Of a stretch of 64,000 nt of DNA, positions 37,408 to 50,504 are shown one piece after another; position 1 is the stretch's first letter, and the number at the start of each line of letters is the position of its first letter. Below the pieces are notes generated by a model that made no database searches, had not been told where the DNA came from, and saw only the letters and a list, made by a program, of their open reading frames with translations. Location of the stretch: positions 41,220,327-41,284,326 of the forward strand of contig NC_069117.1 in NCBI RefSeq assembly GCF_025612915.1, given 5' to 3'. This DNA comes from Magallana angulata (Eukaryota; Mollusca; Bivalvia; Ostreida; Ostreidae). Made by a program: the position numbers and the translations under genes.

Positions 37408-38708
37408 ATGATCAATTTACGAACATTTTCTCATTATTCATACTTTTTGGTTATCGTTTTCAATGAGAAAACACGATGTCAAGGTGACTGTGACAATGGT
37501 TTAACCAGCCCTGGGTAAGTTCATTTTACAATATTTTACAATAAGATCATTGAATGATATTGTTTTGTATTGTATTAAACGCGCTTTGTTCTTATTTACA
37601 GCGGAAAATGTTGTGCAAATTATTACATGGTTAATGGAAGTTGTCAAGGTTAGAAGCATTTGATTAATAAGTTACTGTTTTGTCAAAATGTAGTTGGAGT
37701 TTAGCCGTAAATATTATTTGAAGTTATAGCTATGATATTTTTCTGTTTCAGTCTGTCCTGTGGGATACTTTGGTAGTGAATGTACGGTTCCATGTTATTA
37801 TCCGACATTTGGAATGCTTTGTAAGCAGAAATGTGAATGCAACATAACAGACTGTAATCATATGTATGGCTGTGAAAGTGATGGTAAGACATGCCAGCGG
37901 ATTTTCGTTCCTGATATTTTTTTCATAATTGGTTTGACCACAAAATTAATGTAACTTTATACCTCAAAGGGGCATGGTCACGATTTTGGTCAAATTCTAT
38001 TTTTAAGAGTTGTTTTTTTTTTATTTACAATGTTTTAGAAATGCATTTCTAATGATCAAGTAAAATTTGAGAGTCATTCGTAGAGTTATAAGCAAGATAC
38101 AGGGCTCACAATTCTTTGTCATGTAAACAAGACTCGTGCCCTGTTTTTATTTACATAGGTTCGATATACCAGTAAAACTTTTTTTCCCAGCTTATTTGTC
38201 TATCTTTTTATTTATTTCATATTTATATATCTATTTTTTAAACAGTTCCTTACGTTTAACACAATTTTTATTTCAACGTTCCAAATTAATGTAAACAAAC
38301 GCTTTGTTCACAAAGTGAAGAATTTCAAGCTCTGTAACTCACTTATAACTTAACAAATAACACTCAAATTTCGATTGCCTATTAAAAATGGCTTTCTGAA
38401 GCATTGTAAGTATTAAAATCGAAAAAATTAATTTTTGGCCAAATTTATTTTAACATCATTGAATGCATTTGCAATTTCTTCAATGATGCATTTGCAGACT
38501 CTCTAGATCTGCCATTATAAAGTACAAAAAGACATACATGGACGCATATGCTTCATTAGTTCAAAACCTAAACTTTCTTTTAACAGACGTAATGTTCGAG
38601 ATAACGTCCAGTGGGCAACCGCAGCAAGAAGACAAAACACAACCAGAAGCGGTGACAGACCTTATCGATACAGACCGTAACAAATTTCCCGGTCAGCAAA
38701 TTAATTAA
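37408..38708 (+). CDS. Receptor gene 7: MEGF-type EGF protein lacking a membrane exon, probably secreted (subfamily B)
   Basis: Exons 37408-37514, 37602-37648, 37752-37883 and 38587-38708 encode 135 residues. Exon 1 has a signal-peptide-like hydrophobic stretch (YFLVIVF) followed by KTRCQGDC. Exon 2 reads GKCCANYYMVNGSC. The EGF unit reads CPVGYFGSECTVPC, FGMLC and CNHMYGC. Exons 1-3 match gene 8 closely, with the same lengths and phases. In place of the transmembrane exon a short, polar final exon ends in QQIN-stop, and no TM-coding exon is visible before gene 8 starts. The product is therefore probably a soluble binding protein. A weaker alternative is splicing on into exons of gene 8. The last exon is supported by a good acceptor (TTTTAACAG) and phase, not by homology. 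Confidence 0.65.
37975..38420. repeat. Candidate interspersed repeat inside intron 3 of gene 7
   Basis: A block starting AAAGGGGCATGGTCACGATT differs in composition and texture from the surrounding intron and lengthens this intron relative to gene 8. It reads like a dispersed repeat, but only one copy is present in the window, so the call rests on impression. Confidence 0.3.
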
Positions 38709-39537
38709 TTGAAATATGATATCAAAGCATAAATTACAAGTTAAAAATTTGGCAACTTATTGGAAAGTTAGGGAAAAATCACAGAATATTCATGGAAGGT
38801 ACCAAAAGCAAATATGTGCATGCGATTCAGGCTCTAAAGTATAGTGAAAAAACCAAAAATCATGATATAACTTTCTTTCTTGATTTCTATACTTTAAATT
38901 TACCTGGTATTTGCTATCTCAAATAAGAATGAATAGATTGGATTTTTGTGAAAACGATAATACCCGAATAACCTTCATTCATTAGTTCTAAGTCGCAAAT
39001 ATTATTAATAATTAATTGTTAAAGTCATAAGAAACGCATCTTATTCATTTAATTTATGCAATTTATTAAAATGTATTATTGATTAATACGCATTAATATT
39101 TTTCTTATAGTTGTACCGTATACCCAGTGTTTTGTTCATAATTTATTTTTCGCTTTTTTTTTCGATCATTTTTACGCCTCAAACAAATGAAATAAACCGG
39201 ATTTTTTCCGGCTATTTAGTTCAATAAAATAGTTCCAAAACTGACACTGCCATTTTTTTTTTACAAATGCACTTTTTTCAATAAATTTACAACACGTCAA
39301 AACACGGCAGAAATACTGCATTTCAATTGGCAAGGGAAAGCAGTTTTAAAGCATATGAGGAAATTTTGATAACATGTTCCTATCAATCAAATACCCTCTT
39401 TATCATAATCTCATTTGTGGGAAAACATGTTCTGGTATGGAATTTCATACATGAACATACTGTCGTTATTTCCTCACTTTCGAATTATGAAAATCGTATC
39501 ATGTATGTATACAATTGTTGTTGGTATTTATTTTAAT

Positions 39538-41239
39538 ATGTTGTTTTGTGGAGAATATACCCTGCATGTGTACTTACTTTTTATTATTCTCGCCTTTTAT
39601 GAAAAATCAACATGCAAAGGTGACTGTGACAACGACGAGACAAAATCTGGGTACGTATATGATGCTAGATATTTTTATTTACATAATGAAAAAGATAAAA
39701 TGTATTTTAGATCCAATTTTGAATCCGTATATTTTGATTTCTATTTTTGTGTAGCGGAGGCTGTTGTACAAATTATTACATGGTTGATGGGCGTTGTGAA
39801 GGTAAAAAGCGTTAAAACATTAAATGGAAGATTTTACCAATATCAAGTTTTTATTTAGCGGAAGTCATATTTTCAGATTTTTTCTGATTTATAGCCTGTC
39901 CTGTAGGATATTTTGGTAGTAACTGTGGAGTTCCATGTCATTATCCGGCATTTGGACGGTTCTGTACAGACGAATGTGACTGCAATCAATCAGAATGTAA
40001 TTATCGTTATGGTTGTAAAAGAGATGGTAAGAATTTATTTAAGTCTTATTCATAAATGCTCAAAAAACTCTGTTTTATGTTTTTGATAAGAAATACTTTA
40101 GACATGAAAATATATGCATAATAATAAAGAAAATATGCGATTTTTATTCAAATGTATTGATTTTTAATGATATGCATAGACGGGGCAAAACAGGACATAT
40201 TCACATCTGCCAAAAACATGTTTTATTTCAGCAGCCTTTGTTGAATTTTTTTATTATACAAACTCTTATAGTGTTTAAATATTTTGATTTGATGTTCTTA
40301 CATGGATTGTAATATAAATAAACATATTTACGAGTTATGGCAATTCAGGGTTACATTTTGAGTTGAAAATGTAAAAGTTCTTGCTTGTCCAAATGTAATT
40401 CACTTTATTGTTTTCAACTTTCTGAATCGTGAAGCAATCAGTATAATTTGCTCTGTTTGGTTTTATCACCGCATATTAACTGAATTTAGATTTCTCTTTC
40501 TTTTTTCATAGCGTCAACAGCGCCAATCAGAACTGCTGTTCAAAGTAATTCTTCCTCAAGAATCTTTATCAGCCACAGTTTCACTAAACATATTGTCACA
40601 ACGTATCACCCCTCCAAAATTAATCCTTCCATTGAATTCAACTCAACGACACTTACTTTGATCATTGGCGGAGTCGTTATATTTTTCTTAATGGTAATAA
40701 TAATCTTTCAAATTTACGAGAGAAATTGTAAAAATCGAGAAAGAAAAGTACCCGCTGTATATGTTCAGAGAAGTACATATGAGGACACTGCGGAGTCGGT
40801 ATACTGTGACATCGACGACCGTTATGAAACTATGGAAACCAATAGTCCTCCAACTGTGCACAAAAGAGAGGACATACCACTCTGTGAGGTCACCTCAGAT
40901 CCTCAATTGGTTCTGCATACACCGCTCAAGAATGATCCAACGGGGTCTTCCGGTCCTGGCTGGGAAGAATCTTCTGACGAGAAGAGTACAGAACCGGAAG
41001 TGTCCAGCAGCAATAGCACGTCAAGCGATGGGTCGTATTCAAAGCCAGTAACTACCGAGAATAAATATAAGTACGTTAAAATCATTGACTCGGCTGACAG
41101 AGATGGGATTGTTTGCATCGAAAGCAGTGAAACATCAGAAAGGGAAATAAACGTCTTGTCCACCCATGATACGGAAAACGAAACAGTTATAGGAGTCCAT
41201 TCAAAGGACAATCCATATTTGGATGTGATTCACAATTGA
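39538..41239 (+). CDS. Receptor gene 8: full-length MEGF-type EGF transmembrane protein (subfamily B)
   Basis: Exons 39538-39650, 39755-39801, 39895-40026 and 40512-41239 encode 339 residues. The start was chosen to align with gene 7; in-frame ATGs further upstream exist. The leader contains VYLLFIILAFY. Exon 2 reads GGCCTNYYMVDGRC. The EGF unit reads CPVGYFGSNCGVPC, FGRFC and CNYRYGC, where the usual CHH or CNH is changed. The transmembrane helix is near residues 145-166, followed by YERNCKN. The tail carries TYEDT, VYCDI, RYETM, SYSKP, KYVKI and a terminal PYLDVIHN. It shares the YxxP and YLDV sites with subfamily A but not the C-terminal PDZ-ligand-like residues or the five-gap tyrosine pair. 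Confidence 0.85.
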
Positions 41240-43325
41240 GATGAAATCACTGAAAATTATAATACACTTTTTGTACATATATATGTTTGTGATGATTTCG
41301 AAACATCACTACATACATTATGTTAAAACCTTTATTAACTGATCAACGCAACACTGAGTCTTTTTTGTTACCATTTTCTTGTTGACGTAATAAGGACAGT
41401 TACACCTCATACATATACTTCATGAAACGCTGATTGTTTCATTTTCATATGTGATCATACATGTTTTGTATTTCTTTATAAAGTAGTCTTATTCGTATCA
41501 AGTGTTCCTTTTCCTTCTTTCTTATATTAATTTTTATTTGGCTTTAAGCTCGCAAATATTGAAAGTAAGTGGAAAATTATATTTCTACCCTATATTGCCT
41601 TTCCAAAGTGCGACCTGATTTTCTGTTTCCATTGCATCATTTTGATTTATGATATTTTTGACGCAAACGACAGAAATTGATATTTGCAAAAGATGAAAGA
41701 AAAGTATGTGAATGAAGACTGTGGCAAAGTCGGTCTTGTCTGATTAAAAGCTCTTGGCTCAGATGTCTTTACGGACCCACCTCTTTAATGCGTAAAGGAA
41801 ATTACTCTCGGCAGCTGTCTCTCTCTATTGACACAAAACCATGTTTTTCTTCAGGTATAGGGTTGTTGTATATTAGTGTATTAGAGAATCAAGCGTAATT
41901 AACTGATTCTCTACTTTATTTTACAAGATGGATACAGATTGGCAATAAAGAATTAATTACTATATAAGCTACGTTTACATTATATATAGTTTTTTATTTT
42001 CTTTTTTTTTTTAATGAATTCATAAAGATTTCAAAATTTTATTTTTGATATACAAAAATGCATGATAAATATACAAAAATATACGCTAAGCATAATTACG
42101 ACGCAGTTGGTGTTATGAGGAAGTAACATAATAATCAAGGAAATAACAAATTTTAGAAAATTATTAATCTGATTTCATGGAAGAACTTGTAATATCTATA
42201 TTATGGAGTGTATGTGTTATTTCTAAAAGTAATACTTCATCATAATGACATGCTGTCAGACCCTTTCATATCAACAAAATATCAAAAGTACACCCGACAA
42301 ACTGGTAAAATTTATGATACATTAATAATGGTTTTGAACAAAATAAATGCCATTTCCGGAAAACTTAATTAGCGTAAAATTCCTAACCATAATGTATAAT
42401 TACTACGATGTGTCCATTTAAACCAAATTAGGCTCTTCTTTGAATGTCGTAAAAGTTTTCTAAGACAGACAAAAATCGATAGCTTTACAAGCATCCCGAT
42501 GGCAGAGACATCTTGCAGGAGCCAATGAGATGAGCCTTCTTACAAACCACACAAGTACATAAAATTTCACTTCCACCTCAAGATGCAGGCCGAATGTTTC
42601 TTCGAAAAGCTTAAAACATTGAAATAAGATATTCTTTCAGATTTTTATTAATTTAAGAAGAGCTGGACATTTCGCACTGAAGAAGAAAGGTAATATATCG
42701 TTCTTTAAATTTCTTAATTTAGGTATTATAATAATTACGTCGATTTGGTTTTTTTATATGCACGCACTTCTTTAATAAATGTGAAAGAAAACAAAAAATA
42801 AAAAAAAATTGATATTGTTCTATTATTCTCAGTTTAACTGTAATTTCAAATATCAAAAAGACAAAGTTTTCTATCAAGTTGGGATTGTGAGATTTTTTTT
42901 TTCTTTTTTCAATAACCTTTTTCGGATTTAAGAAATATACGTACATTGTTCTAAAAACGTGCATTTTTGGTTTTTAAAAAGGGGAGAGAAGAAAGGGATA
43001 AAGATTACTTTTAATTAAGCATAATAACTAGAATGTATAATAAATATGAATTAATCTTAAAAGAACATCTTTTTCATTGTATAAATAATATACTACAGAA
43101 TTAAATTCCTTTCCTGTCCTTGCTATCAAAAGTATTCAATTTTGTAAAGCATTCCTTTATCAGCTGTAGATATTTTCATGGCAAAATAATGAAACATTGA
43201 AAATTAGAAAAAAGGCAATATTTTGATTAAAAATTATTTTATTTCATTGATTTATTGCCATTTCCTCTATTTTTATTCGTCTATCTATTTTTTAATCTGT
43301 GTACCGGTATTTTCTGTATTACTTT

Positions 43326-43407
43326 AAATTCGAAAACAAGCTTAAATACACAATACACTGTGTTTATATTCACATGTATTTGTGTCAAAGACGATTATTT
43401 TTGCAAC

Positions 43408-43499
<92 letters not shown>

Positions 43500-43577
43500 C
43501 AAAAATAATCGTCTTTGACACAAATACATGTGAATATAAACACAGTGTATTGTGTATTTAAGCTTGTTTTCGAATTT
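43326..43577. repeat. Perfect 82-bp inverted repeat with a (TA)n centre
   Basis: Bases 43326-43407 are the exact reverse complement of 43496-43577, with no mismatch in 82 positions that I could find. The 88 bases between them are almost pure TA. The structure could form a very stable cruciform or hairpin. It is either a recent fold-back duplication or an assembly or sequencing artefact produced at the TA hairpin. Confidence 0.9.
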
Positions 43578-44219
43578 TCGAATATCTATTTATTCCTCTA
43601 TCTCAATTTTTTTTTCAAATTCTTATACAATCTTTAACAGACTATACATATATATATTCACGTGCATTCGATAATTTCTTTAAACAAATAATTTGTCGTG
43701 TTTCTTATACAATCGGACATTGTCGCATTTGAAGTACAAAAGCTATTGACAGTTTCCCCAACCTATTATTTCCTCTAAACATCATCAAATCAGCGGCTAA
43801 CATCTTAATCCACCTCACGCTGTTTTATCTTTGTCGCTAAAGACAACTAAAGACAATTCTGGCTGCTCGATCCGATTTTATTTGACAAAGACATTAAACA
43901 CCTTATAGAGTATTAAATAAGGAACAATAAAACAAAACAGCTGATCGACTTCTTAATGATAGTTTTATAATAAATTTTTCCGTTGGAGAATTGGGGGATT
44001 TCAGTCAATCTAAGAACATTTAGGAATATATCATGACATTTTTTTCCAAAAATAAATTCATTTTTTTAATCATAACTTATTTACATACCGTTTAATGTTA
44101 CATATATATGTATTTTTGAAATAGGTTTTGTCACAAAAAGTGTTTTTAATTAGTTTCCCAATCTTTAATTTCAATAAAGTAATATATGAAAAGAACAAAA
44201 ATAATTTTTGTATTTAGAT

Positions 44220-44222
<3 letters not shown>

Positions 44223-44316
<94 letters not shown>
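44223..44316. repeat. (TA)n microsatellite
   Basis: About 94 bp of TA dinucleotide, without the inverted flanks seen at 43326-43577. Confidence 0.97.
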
Positions 44317-44318
<2 letters not shown>

Positions 44319-45354
44319 GTTTTTAGATAATGATATATCAAAATGTACATAAAATATAACAACTCAAAGATTTTTACTCTGAAATGGCTTTTTTATGGGC
44401 AAGAAATTAAACAATTTACTGAGAAAAAAATGGTATTGAAAATAGGGAGGGATTGTTAAAAAGCATATCCTCGAATTATTATCTTAAGTAGCATAAAACA
44501 ATTTGCTTTTAAATTACTGATTTTTTCCGTAACTATAAGTCCTTTTTTCCATCATAATTTTGTTATGCCGGCATCTATCAAATGCTTAAATTCCATGCCT
44601 TTTCATTAAGCAAAATTGAGCTATGTATTTGGTATATCATAAATTTCTAAACGAAGCACAGTCATTGATGTTAATCTAATAAACTACAATTTAAAGGGTT
44701 TTACTTATCAGACTTTTGAATCTGTTAAAATGTATTTTGCGTGTATAACATCATTTGCAAAAAAAAAAAAAAACATGAACAACAATTCAATCAATATTAT
44801 TGTAAAAACAAGTCAATTCTTTCGTTTTACTTTGGATTTAATATAACATTTACCGAAAGAACAATGTAATCTGCACATGGTTTCTTATGTTCTTAATTTC
44901 TTATTACGATCATCTTAAAACAAGGGGATTCAATCTTGACATGTTGCTTCAAGCAAAAATCTTTGATCTAAACATTTGAATTTTCATTTAGTCTTTCATT
45001 ATGTCCATTTCGTTCAAACATTTGATGCCAGCTTGCCTTAAGCTAGAATTAGCTCTTCGTTTATAAAAACGAAACAATTAATTTAGGTATAAGAAATTGA
45101 AACAGGCATGTGAACAAACCATTAAAATTATTTTATGAAGCGTGATTGCAATAAATACAAAAAAACCCTGCATCATGTTCAAAGCGTGCACCTCTGTGTT
45201 TTTTCTTTCTTTCTTTTTTAAACATGCATTATATATAGTTTATTGGATAGGAGTATTTTTAATGAATAAATAGAGTCAAAACGTATCATGAAAAAAGATC
45301 TATTCGTGATTAATTAGAATTAGATTACTCTTAAATATTGCTTCAGATACGCAT

Positions 45355-45367
45355 GAGAGAGAGAGAG

Positions 45368-45443
<76 letters not shown>
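45355..45443. repeat. (GA)n microsatellite
   Basis: About 89 bp of GA dinucleotide with one interruption (ACGG) near the start. Confidence 0.97.
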
Positions 45444-45445
<2 letters not shown>

Positions 45446-46269
45446 TGGTGAACCAATGATTAGTGGGCCACACGGATCCTCATCTGACGGTTCCGACACA
45501 AATTAGACCCGGACCAAATATCGCTAATTAGTTTGACACGTATTGGTGTGGGGCCCATGATTAAGTTGATTTATTTACCGGCAAACAGATCAGGTTCACT
45601 TTCGATCTCTTGGTCTTGTTAAGCCTTGATGTTTCATACGTTAACATAGCTGGAAGTGGCTTGCCCTTTTTTCGCCTTATTGCATTATTTGATAATTTCA
45701 ATAAAGAGGCATCAAAGGTAACATACAAAACTCCGGAGATATTCACTATCTTTGAATTGTAACTTTGCACGAAATTCTGTGAACATTTCAAAGTGTGATA
45801 TATCCTGTATATATTTTTCGAGCAAAAAATATGTACGATTGGAGAATATGTAACCATATCACAGGTTTCTAGTTTGAATTGACAGGATCAGTAGGATTTA
45901 TATGGAAATCTAAAATAACACCACAAAGAATATTGTTTGAATAAAAATATAATCTTGAATTCTCAAATTAACCAAAATTATTTTTGGAATTTTCTTTAAG
46001 CTAATCAATGTTTCGTATCCACAATGACTTTATGATGTACTTTTGTTTAATTTTCAAAATAAAATTAGTTTGAATTATTAAACGTTTTCAGTTAAAATTC
46101 CCATTTAAAAATTCAGCGCAGAAACTATGATATTTTTGGGGTAATAGTTAACAAAGTTAACATTTAGAATAAAGAATATTTTTTTGACTTCCTATAAATA
46201 AAATTTGTCTTTTGTGACTCTTACAAAAAATGCCGTTTCCAGACATGAACTAAAAATTCGTCCAGAACT

Positions 46270-46470
46270 ACTGAACAATGGGGAGAGCCGAGTGAATTAC
46301 TGTCAGGGGACTATCTGTCCGCGTGAATTAGAGAACCCGATCTAATAAAAGACTCATTCACACAGGCACACTGCGGCTCATTAGATTATTTTGTCATTAC
46401 GATGACAACAGGTATAATTTAATATCACCCCTCCAGTTCCCGTCCGCGAGGCACACGTACTGATTAATAA
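46270..46470 (+). promoter_or_regulatory. Candidate upstream control region of the bHLH gene
   Basis: This stretch is clearly less AT-rich than its surroundings and has several homeodomain-type ATTA/TAAT cores plus GC-rich segments (CCGTCCGCGAGGCAC). It lies 240-440 bp upstream of the bHLH ATG. Composition is the only evidence. Confidence 0.35.
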
Positions 46471-46707
46471 ATAAATACCTTCCTTATTAACTTTCTCCAA
46501 TATTGTAAAATACTATGTGCAGTTTACGCAGCTTCACAAATTATTTCACATACACATCTATTTGTTAGATGTTGTCTGTATTTTATATTTCTACTAACGG
46601 AAGTTTTTTTTTAATGATAAATGGGTGTAAAATTTTTAAAGAACAGTCGCGGCTATTCTCATTTATATTTTCTTCTTTAAAAATAATCAATTTTTTTTTA
46701 TTCGCAG

Positions 46708-47115
46708 ATGAAGGATTTCGGTGAAATTAATTCAAAACTCTATTCTGACTCCTTCGTGGTTGGAAATTCCATTTCCATCTTAGAAGACACTTCGGCATAC
46801 ATCACGGAGAGTGAAACCGATGACACTTTATTCATACACCAGGACATGGGCATCAAGCAACGCAAGACAAGAGACCAAGAAAACTTTACCTTGACCCGCG
46901 AGGAGAGGAGACGAAGGCGCCGCGCCACCCAGAAATATCGCACCGCCCACGCTACCCGGGAACGCGTCAGGGTGGAGGCTTTCAACTACGCCTTTGCGGA
47001 CCTTCGAAAACTGTTACCCACCTTGCCACCCGATAAGAAGCTATCTAAAATAGAAATTTTGCGATTGGCGATTTGTTATATATCATACCTTCAACATGTT
47101 CTGGATATGGCTTAG
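46708..47115 (+). CDS. NHLH: bHLH transcription factor of the NHLH (HEN/NSCL) type
   Basis: A single coding exon encodes 135 residues, close to the 133-135 residues of vertebrate NHLH1 and NHLH2. The first half is acidic and Ser/Thr-rich. The C-terminal half is the bHLH domain at about residues 66-134. It has an Arg-rich lead-in (six consecutive Arg), the basic region [14 protein letters not shown], helix 1 up to [16 protein letters not shown], and helix 2 [20 protein letters not shown], which is diagnostic for the family. Family members are nuclear regulators of neuronal differentiation that bind E-boxes as dimers. A strong splice acceptor (TTTTTTTTATTCGCAG) ends directly before the ATG, so a 5' untranslated exon lies upstream. 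The gene is unrelated to its neighbours. Confidence 0.95.
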   Translation: MKDFGEINSKLYSDSFVVGNSISILEDTSAYITESETDDTLFIHQDMGIKQRKTRDQENFTLTREERRRRRRATQKYRTAHATRERVRVEAFNYAFADLRKLLPTLPPDKKLSKIEILRLAICYISYLQHVLDMA

Positions 47116-47329
47116 CTCAAACTATAGAGTTGGAAGTTTGGTTTTTTTTTTCATTCAAGCATTCGGCAGGATTTTATTAAAAACGTTGCTTTGTTGCAAC
47201 TCGCCATGGCTATTGTTTATTGAAGAGTGGCAAACCCTAATTCCATGCACGGCAGATGAAATATAAGCCGGATACTTAACGATTTTGTCGTTTTAAGATG
47301 GTTTTAGGAATTAAGGAATCCAACTGTCT

Positions 47330-47650
47330 CTTTGTTCTAATTAGGAAGAATTTGTAGCCATTGCTACATCCCCGGAATAACCGCTGGGGGAAAATTCGAT
47401 ACTTTCCGGCAATGAAAAGATACTTCTTATCCCCCGAAAGCGGCTTAGAGTTCTCCTCGCCGTTTATTCGACAGAGGATTTTAATTGGTACTGTAATTTC
47501 CTAGTAATTGAAGGCGGCGAAGTCTTCCGTTGGACATAAAATGTGGGCGGATCTCGCCATATGTTCAATTGAATAAAATGTAATTATCGCTTACTCTCAC
47601 GTGAGTTTGGTCGCTCACCACGTGTCGCGTAGATTTCCTTCATTGTCAAT
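47330..47650 (+). promoter_or_regulatory. Candidate downstream enhancer of the bHLH gene with paired E-boxes
   Basis: This block, 215 bp after the bHLH stop, has markedly lower AT content than the surrounding DNA and no open frame of note. It contains two CACGTG E-boxes at 47598-47603 and 47619-47624, exactly 21 bp apart, about two helical turns. It could be a control element, possibly autoregulatory since bHLH proteins bind E-boxes. Confidence 0.4.
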
Positions 47651-50500
47651 AACCTAAACAATGATAGAATTCTATTCCTAGGAAAACGTATACTTTTACC
47701 TTTTAGTTTAACGATTGTTGAACTCTCGATTCTAATCTTTGTTATAATTTTCTGCAAATGAAATCCTTTATGTTAAACACGATTTTGATTGTTAATGAAT
47801 AAACAACGTAAATACATGTACGTATTAACATATATGCAGATGTTTTCCATTTAAAAAAAAATAAACAACCCATGCTGCTTTTAACATGAGCTTTCTATAT
47901 CATAAACATATATCATTTATACCACAGAGCCAGAAAATAGAATTTAATAAACCAATTGAATGGAGAAACAGTATTAGTAGTTTTACATGGTTCAAAGATT
48001 ATACCTATTCTAAAAAATATTTTGATATCAATAAAACAAAAATGATACGCTTACATGTACTTCTATATAGCTGTAGATGAATAACTCGGATTAATTTCCG
48101 TAGAAAAGGAGAAAAGTTATATGCATTTCAGCTTATAGTTTTGAAAATCTTTTTTTTTATTTCATCGTGACTTAAAGATGGACTGTGTCTTGTGTCAAAG
48201 ATTTACTTGTATATTCCTTTGTTTCCCAGTAGTATAGATGACTTGAGTAAATTATTCTAATTTTAAGGAAAACCCACTGTTAATTCGTGTAACGAAATAC
48301 ACAAAAATATATCTTTTTTTCATTTCTTTTATCTTTAGGACAAAAACTACTTTACATTTCACGCACGCCAAGACATAATTTGTAACAATGCATCACTTTT
48401 GTTCTAGTTTCATGATTTTTATCGTTAAATACACCTTTGCAAAATGCCGATACTGTTGATCATGAGACAATCATAACGCAATTTACAAGTTGTCGTGATG
48501 TAACTTTTGTATTTACTGCCACCCGGTAAATTCGAAATTTACAACTTGACGCACGTATGACTATTTCTTGATCGAATGTCTTGAACGATAGACATTGTAA
48601 AATGTATTGTGTATAATTTAAATGTATTGTGCGATATTCACGATACAAGTTAAAGATCTTGCTGCAACGCGCATAACAGAATAAGGATAACAAAATCTGT
48701 TTCAGTTTCAAAAAAGTGTATCATTCAAACCTTGTTGATAGATATTTTTTTTCTAGTTTAGTTGCACGTAGCTTTATATATAAATTTGTTTTTTATATTT
48801 TTTGTTCTAATTCTTATTTCATTTGTAAGGAAAAAATTGTATATTGATAGTCAGGTACTTTTATTTCCTAATTTTAAACATATCTTTTAATTTTCAAAAA
48901 AAAAAATTAAAAACATTTACAATTTTTTAGCTTTTTCATACCATATTAAAAGTCTTGCAGTATATAAACATTCCCTGGAAATTAATTTTGAAGCGCCTCA
49001 ACGAAATATTGGAAGAACATTTATTTATTTACAAATGCATTTAATGGTTTCCACATTATGTATTTGACACTCCAAAGATTTTTTTACGTAGTAAAACATT
49101 TTGCATTAAAAGAGAAAACAAAAACCAATTTTTTGTTTCTAATTCCAAGTCCATTTATAATTTTGAAATTTGCCGTTTTGCTGCAAGATATGCTGTAACA
49201 TACTTTCTCTTCGGTCCAAATTTTATTTGGTATATTTTTTTCATTTATTCAGATAGCGCATAGCCCATACCGTATATTGTTTTCTAACCTATAAAAAAAC
49301 AGTTTCCAGTTTTATCATGCTAAAGTTTAATTAATTTCCATATTCATGCGTTTGAAAAAAAAATTAAAACGTAACTGAATTTGAAATTCATAGGACTTGA
49401 GAAGATCTATATTCTTTCCACACGATCGCCTTTAAACAGAGTTAATTCAAGATATGTATCTAAAATAAATTGATGGATGTAAATTACAGAAAGTATTCTC
49501 GTACCTGTAATGGATTTTCTTAACGTGATCAATTATTTCATTTTTGTGTCCGTCGTTTTCTAATCTATATCACATTATAACATAACATTGACGGTGAGAA
49601 AAGCCAGCTGGGGCTCTTCTAAAAAAACAACAAGTATTCCTTTAAAAAGAATGATCGGCATGTTATGTCATTGGTCAGCTCTGTTAATGTAATGCAAAAG
49701 CAATAAGGTGCATGCAATAAACATGATAAGATATATCGCACCGTTTTGTTGATTTCCGAAATATAACAAAGCATGAATAAGCTTTACTTTTAGTGGGCAA
49801 ATTAAATATTAATATTAATATTAATTAATAATAATATAATTTTAATATATATTAAAACTAATATTCTTACGCATATATATAGGTATAGAAAAACGTGATT
49901 TGAATCATTATGTAACAGCAGCCACGTAGCATCAGGGGCCACCAATTAATTTTCCTAAATTTATATATAAAAAATTGAATTATCATGGAGTTGCCCCCCC
50001 CCCCACTTTTTTCGTAGTATGTAAAAAAAAATTGGTATGAATATAAGTAAGTTGAAGCTATTTGCTTGTCAAGATTTTTTTGGGATGAGTCCCCCCCCCC
50101 CCTCCCCCCACTTTCAAAAACGATGCTTCGTGCCTGTGTAACAGTATAAATGTTTTACTCTCAAGGCAAATGCATTCGATTAATTTTTTTCGGTAATTCC
50201 TTTTTTGGTAGTCTACATGTAATAAAAGACTTACATGAGGATGTCATTGCATTTAGTAAATAAAAATAGTGCAAGACCAAAGGCGTGCGCAATTAGTAAA
50301 ATTTGCCGGATGCCTTATATAGACACAAGTGTGATCGGCCGCCCCGGACTTGATGCTCCGTATTGTCTTTGGAACATACACATATTCTATTATACGTTTC
50401 TTAACATTTATCTATCTATAAAAAATTCAAGAGAAATTTGCAGCAAAAAAATTATCCATTGACACGATAACTTTATAATTAAATTAATGATTTTTTTTTT
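47651..50500. other. AT-rich intergenic region
   Basis: No gene seen. Two C-tracts occur near 49986-49995 and 50091-50108, and an AT-rich TTAATATTAATATTAATTAA-like stretch near 49806-49850. Confidence 0.45.
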
Positions 50501-50504
50501 TTAG

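Larger units (their letters stand above)
41240..46600. other. Intergenic region between the receptor array and the bHLH gene
   Basis: About 5.4 kb without a convincing gene. It contains a perfect inverted repeat with a (TA)n centre at 43326-43577, a (TA)n tract at 44223-44316 and a (GA)n tract at 45355-45443. Less AT-rich sequence containing homeodomain-type TAATTAG-like sites occurs near 45450-45560 and 46270-46470, before the bHLH gene. Confidence 0.45.
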
